The notes below the pieces were generated by a model. It had not been told where the DNA came from. It saw nothing but the letters and a program-made list of their open reading frames with translations, and searched no databases. From JBCCEJ01 sp039030335 (GTDB lineage Bacteria > Pseudomonadota > Gammaproteobacteria > HK1): a DNA stretch of 52,846 nucleotides. Each line of letters begins with the position of its first letter. The first letter of the stretch is position 1. Where the stretch lies: NCBI GenBank assembly GCA_039030335.1, contig JBCCEJ010000039.1, positions 1 to 52,846 of the forward strand, read 5' to 3'. Shown here in pieces: positions 49,318-52,846 of the stretch. Position numbers and translations under genes: made by a program.

Positions 49318-50296
49318 CCTGAGCCTCCGGGCCGCGGCCAAGCACCATCGACATGACCGCCATGCGCACCGCGATGCCGAAGCTAACCTGCTCCAGAATG
49401 ACAGAGCGCTTGCTATCGGCAACTTCCGAGCTGATCTCGACTCCACGGTTCAGCGGACCGGGATGCATGACGATGGCTTCGGGATGGGCTCTCGCGAGAC
49501 GCTCCTCGGTCAGGCCCCAGACCTGGAAGTACTCGTTGGAACTCGGCAGTACGGGCCCGCTCATGCGCTCACGCTGCAGCCGCAGCATGATGACGACGTC
49601 GACGTCGCGCAGGCCGTCATCGAGGTCGGTGTAGACATTCACGCCCATCTGCGGCAACGCGCCAGGCAGTAGCGTAGCCGGCCCGACCGCGCGGACTTCG
49701 CGTGCACCCAGCAGCTTTAATGCCGCGATCTGCGAGCGCGCTACGCGTGAGTGCGAGATGTCGCCGACGATGGCCACTGAAAGATTCTCGAACGCTCCCT
49801 TGTAGCGCCGGATCGTGAACATATCGAGCAGCGCCTGGGTCGGATGCGCGTGGCGGCCATCGCCGCCGTTGATAACGCTCACACCCGGTGCGACGTGGCG
49901 GGCGATAAAATGCGCTGCACCGCTCGATCCGTGCCGCACGACGAACATGTCGCAGTGCATGGCCTCTAGGTTGCGCAGCGTATCGAGCAGCGATTCGCCC
50001 TTGGTGGTCGAGGAAACCTGCACGTCGATATTCAGTACATCGGCAGACAGGCGCATCGCGGCGAGCTCGAATGTCGTGCGGGTACGCGTGCTCGGCTCGA
50101 AGAACAGGTTGATGATGGTCTTGCCACGTAACAGGGGCGCTTTCTTGACGGCGCGTTCGTGCAGACCCGCGAACCCTTCGGCCGTATCGAGGATGCCGGT
50201 CAGCAACTCGCGAGTGAGGCCGTTGATGTCCAGGAAATGGCGCAGCCTGCCGTTCTGGTCCAGCTGCAGGTTTGTTGATTCCGGTGCGACGGTCAT
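49307..50296 (-). CDS. pyrB: Aspartate carbamoyltransferase catalytic chain
   Basis: 329 aa. It makes carbamoyl-aspartate, the first committed step of pyrimidine synthesis. The carbamoyl-phosphate loop is FFEPSTRTRTTFE; the 80s-loop-like SSTTKGESLLDTLRNLEAMH, HGSSGAAHFIA, INGGDGRHAHPTQALLDM and MHPGPLNRGVEI are also present. The N-terminus is ~15 residues longer than E. coli PyrB, as in Pseudomonas enzymes that assemble with PyrC'. It starts 21 bp after pyrR. Confidence 0.97.
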   Translation of the reverse strand: MTVAPESTNLQLDQNGRLRHFLDINGLTRELLTGILDTAEGFAGLHERAVKKAPLLRGKTIINLFFEPSTRTRTTFELAAMRLSADVLNIDVQVSSTTKGESLLDTLRNLEAMHCDMFVVRHGSSGAAHFIARHVAPGVSVINGGDGRHAHPTQALLDMFTIRRYKGAFENLSVAIVGDISHSRVARSQIAALKLLGAREVRAVGPATLLPGALPQMGVNVYTDLDDGLRDVDVVIMLRLQRERMSGPVLPSSNEYFQVWGLTEERLARAHPEAIVMHPGPLNRGVEISSEVADSKRSVILEQVSFGIAVRMAVMSMVLGRGPEAQDAD

Positions 50297-50317
50297 TGCT
50301 CTCAGCCGATTATCGAT

Positions 50318-50857
50318 TTACAGCCGCGTCGACAGTGCCAGTGCGAGCGGTGTCGGACCGCTCAGCTTGATCTGCTGTTTGGCCTCCAGCGTTATTCGCA
50401 TGCCGCTGACGTCTGCCTGTATCGGCAGATCGCGCCCGTTGCGCTCTACCAACGCCGCCAGTGTGACGCGCGCCGGCCGCCCGTAGTCGAACAGTTCGTT
50501 CAACGCCGCGCGGATGGTGCGGCCCGTGTAGAGCACGTCGTCCACCAGCACGATGTGGCGGCCTTCCACCTCGAACGGAAGTACCGACGGTGTAACTTGC
50601 GGATGCATTCCTATTCGCGTGAAGTCGTCGCGGTAGAAGTTGATGTTCAGTGCGCCGAGAGAGGTTGCGAGATCCAGCGCCGCGTGCAGCTGTTCAGCCA
50701 CCCAGACGCCCCCGGTGCGGATCCCTACCATGGCCACTTCCTGCTGCCCGGTGCGGATGATACTGCGCAACTCCTCCGCCATGCCGGCGAGCAGTGCGCT
50801 GACATCGATATCGGAGACGGGCGTGCCGTCGTGCGTAGAGGTGTGATCGCTAGCCAT
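50318..50857 (-). CDS. pyrR: PyrR, uracil phosphoribosyltransferase-like pyrimidine regulator
   Basis: 179 aa. The PRTase fold contains the PRPP loop IVLVDDVLYTGRTIRAALNE, NINFYRDDFTRIGMHP and VGIRTGGVWVAEQL. In Bacillus PyrR binds pyr mRNA to attenuate transcription and has weak UPRTase activity. In Pseudomonas it precedes pyrBC' and controls expression by another mechanism. No clear PyrR-binding hairpin was found before pyrB, and the 20-bp gap leaves little room for one. Confidence 0.95.
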   Translation of the reverse strand: MASDHTSTHDGTPVSDIDVSALLAGMAEELRSIIRTGQQEVAMVGIRTGGVWVAEQLHAALDLATSLGALNINFYRDDFTRIGMHPQVTPSVLPFEVEGRHIVLVDDVLYTGRTIRAALNELFDYGRPARVTLAALVERNGRDLPIQADVSGMRITLEAKQQIKLSGPTPLALALSTRL

Positions 50858-50887
50858 AAGCCATTGCTCCCTTCGGAGAGTGACCGG

Positions 50888-51343
50888 TCACGATGTCCAA
50901 TCCGGTTTTGCGACGTCGAGCGTTCGGAACCAGGACTCGACGATAATCTGGGCGGCGATCGGATGGTCGCTACGATCCAATCGTCCCGCCGCGGCCAGTT
51001 CGGCGCGTGCCTCAACCGTCGTCAGGCGCTCGTCCGCATGCTGTACCTGCAGCCCGAAGCGGCCATGGAGCTGGCGCGCGAACCGGCGGGCCGCCGTGGT
51101 CATGGATTGGTCGCTGCCATCCATGTTGACTGGCTCACCGACGACCGCGAGGTCGGGTGACCAGGTCGACAGCAGCGCTTCGATAGCTTGCCAGTCGGGC
51201 TTCCCGCGGCGAATCGGCAACGTGCAGAGCGGGCTCGCGGTGCCGGTTACGGATTGTCCGACGGCCACGCCAATATTGCGCATGCCGTAGTCGAATCCCA
51301 ACACGGTTATCGGACCGCCGCGGACGGGTGTGCCGGCGTTCAC
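50888..51343 (-). CDS. ruvX: Putative Holliday junction resolvase RuvX (YqgF)
   Basis: 151 aa from GTG 51343, overlapping the yqgE stop (GTGA). RuvX/YqgF has an RNase H fold and is essential in E. coli, with roles proposed in pre-16S rRNA 5' maturation and recombination. VLGFDYGMRNIGVAVGQ carries the first catalytic Asp, VVGEPVNMDGSDQSM the GxP(L/V)xxDG motif, and ADERLTTVEA the final acid. It belongs to yqgE-ruvX-pyrR, conserved in gammaproteobacteria. Confidence 0.95.
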   Translation of the reverse strand: MNAGTPVRGGPITVLGFDYGMRNIGVAVGQSVTGTASPLCTLPIRRGKPDWQAIEALLSTWSPDLAVVGEPVNMDGSDQSMTTAARRFARQLHGRFGLQVQHADERLTTVEARAELAAAGRLDRSDHPIAAQIIVESWFRTLDVAKPDWTS

Positions 51344-51897
51344 GAGTGACCGGCCGTGCCGGAGAGGCGGTCGATATCGACGCCCATCGATTCCGCGGCG
51401 CGACGCCAGCGGTCGGGGTACGGGCACTCGAAGATGATGTCGGGCCGGGCAGGTCCGTTCAGCCACGCGTTGTCGAGCACCTCACCTTCGAGTTGACCGG
51501 CGCCCCAGCCCGCGTATCCGAGCGCGACGAGACTGCGTGTCGGGCCTGCGCCCTGCGCCATGGCCTCGAGGATATCGCGCGAAGTCGCGATCGCGAGGCC
51601 GGCTTCCACCTGCATGACGGCGTCCCAGATCTGCTCTTCGACCGGCTCATGGACGACGAAGCCCCGCTTGGTCTCTACGGGACCGCCGAGCAGGACCGGA
51701 TCATCGGCGCGTTCTCCACCGCCACCGTCCAGATCCATGTGCTGGTAAAGCTCCGCCAGCGTCAGGTCCAGAGGCCGGTTGATGACGATTCCCATGGCGC
51801 CTTCTTCCGAATGCGCGCAAACATACGTCACAGTCTGCGCGAAGTTCGGATCGCCCAGAGTGGGCATCGCAATGAGGAACTGGTTGGTGAGATTCAT
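51340..51897 (-). CDS. yqgE: YqgE/AlgH family protein
   Basis: 185 aa, equal to the family norm. NLTNQFLIAMPTLGDPNFAQ, then TVTYVCAHSEEGAMGIVINR, and VALGYAGWGAGQLEGEVLDN are the UPF0301 signature. AlgH was named from an alginate-regulation phenotype in Pseudomonas; the biochemical function is unknown. I chose ATG 51897; an open frame reaches 51936 but adds unmatched residues. It lies downstream of tonB, upstream of ruvX. Confidence 0.93.
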   Translation of the reverse strand: MNLTNQFLIAMPTLGDPNFAQTVTYVCAHSEEGAMGIVINRPLDLTLAELYQHMDLDGGGGERADDPVLLGGPVETKRGFVVHEPVEEQIWDAVMQVEAGLAIATSRDILEAMAQGAGPTRSLVALGYAGWGAGQLEGEVLDNAWLNGPARPDIIFECPYPDRWRRAAESMGVDIDRLSGTAGHS

Positions 51898-51959
51898 GGC
51901 CGCGAGGATCTTATCCCGCGCGCCGATCGAGTGCACGGTGTGAGCCGCGCGAAATGGCG

Positions 51960-52846
51960 CTAGCGTGCGGCCAGGCGGTTACTGCCGAGGAAGCGCCAGG
52001 TGCGCTCAATGTGCAGCACATCGATCTCGTCGCGAAACGAGTCGGGGAACGGCGCGTAGGGTGAGGCAAGTCTCACGATGCGCAAGGCTGCATCGTCCAG
52101 GACCCGCTGTCCGGATGAACGGCGAATCTTGACGGACTTGAGCGAACCGTCCTTGTTGATCGCGGCGTGCAGGACCAGTTTCCCCGACAGGCGTTTGCGG
52201 CGAGCCTCGTCTGGATAGTTCATGTTACCGATACGTTCGACCTTGGCGCGCCAGGCTTCCATGTAGGCCGCGTACTTGACCTCACGAGTACTGGCGCTCA
52301 CCCATTTGCTGCGGGGCCTTTGAGCGTAGGCATTGAGCTTGCGGTCCACTTCCGCGGACAGGCTCGCCATTGCAATCGAGCGGCTGACGAGGCGGCTGGC
52401 GTTCAGGCGCGGCAAGTCGGGCGCGCTCGCAGGGGCGGGATTGGTTCGCGCCAACCGCGGACGACGCAGATGCTGTGGTTTGGCGCGCGGCCGGGGAAAG
52501 CCCTGCGCCGCTACCCGGTCATCCGTGCGCGCCTGATCCTGGGTCATGACTACTGCCGCGGGTGACTCTTCGATTGCATCTGGCTCCACTTGCGCCGCAG
52601 GCGCCGGTTTGGGGACCGGGGTGGCCTCGGGCACGGGTTCCGGTGTTGCCGGCGCCGGCCGTGCTTCTGGTGACGATGCGACCACTTCTGCAGTCGGCCC
52701 GTCCAGAGGCGTCGGCACGGGCGTGGTCGGCCGCTCTGGGCGGGTTTGTTCGCCGCCGCCGCGGTTGCTGCTCTGCGCCAGCAGCGATGCGTCGTTCGGT
52801 TCGGCGTCCGCGCTCTTTTGAACCAGTACCACGTCCAGCGAGCTCA
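51960..52846 (-). CDS. tonB: TonB-like energy transducer (partial, N-terminus beyond the right edge)
   Basis: At least 295 residues; the frame stays open to the edge (SSLDVVLVQKSADAEP), so the start and the cytoplasmic/transmembrane anchor are outside. The visible part has LLAQSSNRGGGE, a Pro/Glu/Ala-rich spacer for crossing the periplasm, then a C-terminal TonB fold with MNYPDEARRKRLSGKLVLHA, SGQRVLDDAALRIVRLASPY and FRDEIDVLHIERTW. TonB couples proton motive force to outer-membrane receptors. In P. aeruginosa the tonB beside yqgE-ruvX-pyrR is tonB3, reported to affect twitching motility and pilus assembly. The same position here, near pilT genes, is suggestive. Confidence 0.85.
   Translation of the reverse strand, partial: SSLDVVLVQKSADAEPNDASLLAQSSNRGGGEQTRPERPTTPVPTPLDGPTAEVVASSPEARPAPATPEPVPEATPVPKPAPAAQVEPDAIEESPAAVVMTQDQARTDDRVAAQGFPRPRAKPQHLRRPRLARTNPAPASAPDLPRLNASRLVSRSIAMASLSAEVDRKLNAYAQRPRSKWVSASTREVKYAAYMEAWRAKVERIGNMNYPDEARRKRLSGKLVLHAAINKDGSLKSVKIRRSSGQRVLDDAALRIVRLASPYAPFPDSFRDEIDVLHIERTWRFLGSNRLAAR

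Noticed and set aside
48034..49672. Two long plus-strand frames (440 and 391 codons) over pyrC' and pyrB
   Set aside because: Antisense shadows of pyrC' and pyrB, whose family motifs and spacing are clear on the minus strand.
1..52846. Search for CRISPR arrays, insertion sequences, integrases, toxin-antitoxin pairs or phage genes
   Set aside because: No regularly spaced repeats, transposase motifs (DDE), integrase or phage structural proteins were seen; accessory content is limited to the loci listed.

Overview
The window is a stretch of a GC-rich (mostly 60-68% by eye) gammaproteobacterial chromosome with a foreign-looking left end. Gene order matches blocks I know from Pseudomonas and relatives: rpoD-dnaG-yqeY-rpsU-tsaD-plsY-folB-folK; hisE-tatABC; rpmBG-radC-coaBC-dut-algC-argB with pyrE and an exoA/crc-position gene; yggT-proC-yggS-pilT-pilU; and tonB-yqgE-ruvX-pyrR-pyrB-pyrC'. 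In Pseudomonas these blocks are far apart; here they lie side by side, so this is a different, deeper-branching gammaproteobacterium. The exact order or family cannot be told from the sequence alone. No rRNA, tRNA, CRISPR array, integrase or insertion sequence was seen.

Layout. 1-1213: the N-terminal part of an lpxC that is not of gammaproteobacterial type (minus strand), directly abutting a 5'-truncated acnB (plus strand). Both look like Verrucomicrobia/Opitutae-type sequences, and the junction is probably an assembly or chimera boundary. 1461-4138: a secreted-type intradiol dioxygenase, an EEP-family phosphatase/nuclease and an EamA transporter. 4166-7963: an operon for a two-subunit molybdenum hydroxylase (isoquinoline 1-oxidoreductase type), a TetR regulator and an HNH protein. 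8246-12678: the macromolecular synthesis operon (rpsU, yqeY, dnaG, rpoD). 13058-17229: tsaD, plsY and a folate/pterin cluster (folB, folK, a Nudix hydrolase, a PTR1-like pteridine reductase). 17645-21552: uppP, an internally deleted epimerase, hisE and tatABC. 21603-26089: a Gld-like ABC exporter operon downstream of rpmB-rpmG. 26215-37209: radC, coaBC, dut, algC, argB, slmA, a YgjP-like metalloprotein, pyrE, exoA and two proteins of unknown function. 37272-45047: yggT, proC, a Sel1-SPOR protein, yggS, then three consecutive PilT/PilU-type ATPases and a lone degenerate cyclic-nucleotide-binding domain. 45131-52846: a CoA-transferase, a small exported protein, then pyrK, a catalytically dead pyrC', pyrB, pyrR, ruvX, yqgE and a TonB-like protein cut by the right edge.

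How the genes work together. Most of the window is housekeeping: transcription and replication start-up, folate, pyrimidine, CoA and arginine synthesis, Tat export and cell-envelope precursors. Twitching motility is the main accessory theme, with pilT, pilU, a second pilU-like gene, a CNB-domain gene and a tonB3-position tonB.

The features most worth checking are the chimeric left end, the internally deleted epimerase, the tandem of three retraction-type ATPases, the combination of a histidine-stripped PyrC' with a PyrK lacking a nearby PyrD, a probable CTG-initiated folB, and a Nudix gene placed where a missing folate-pathway step would fit.
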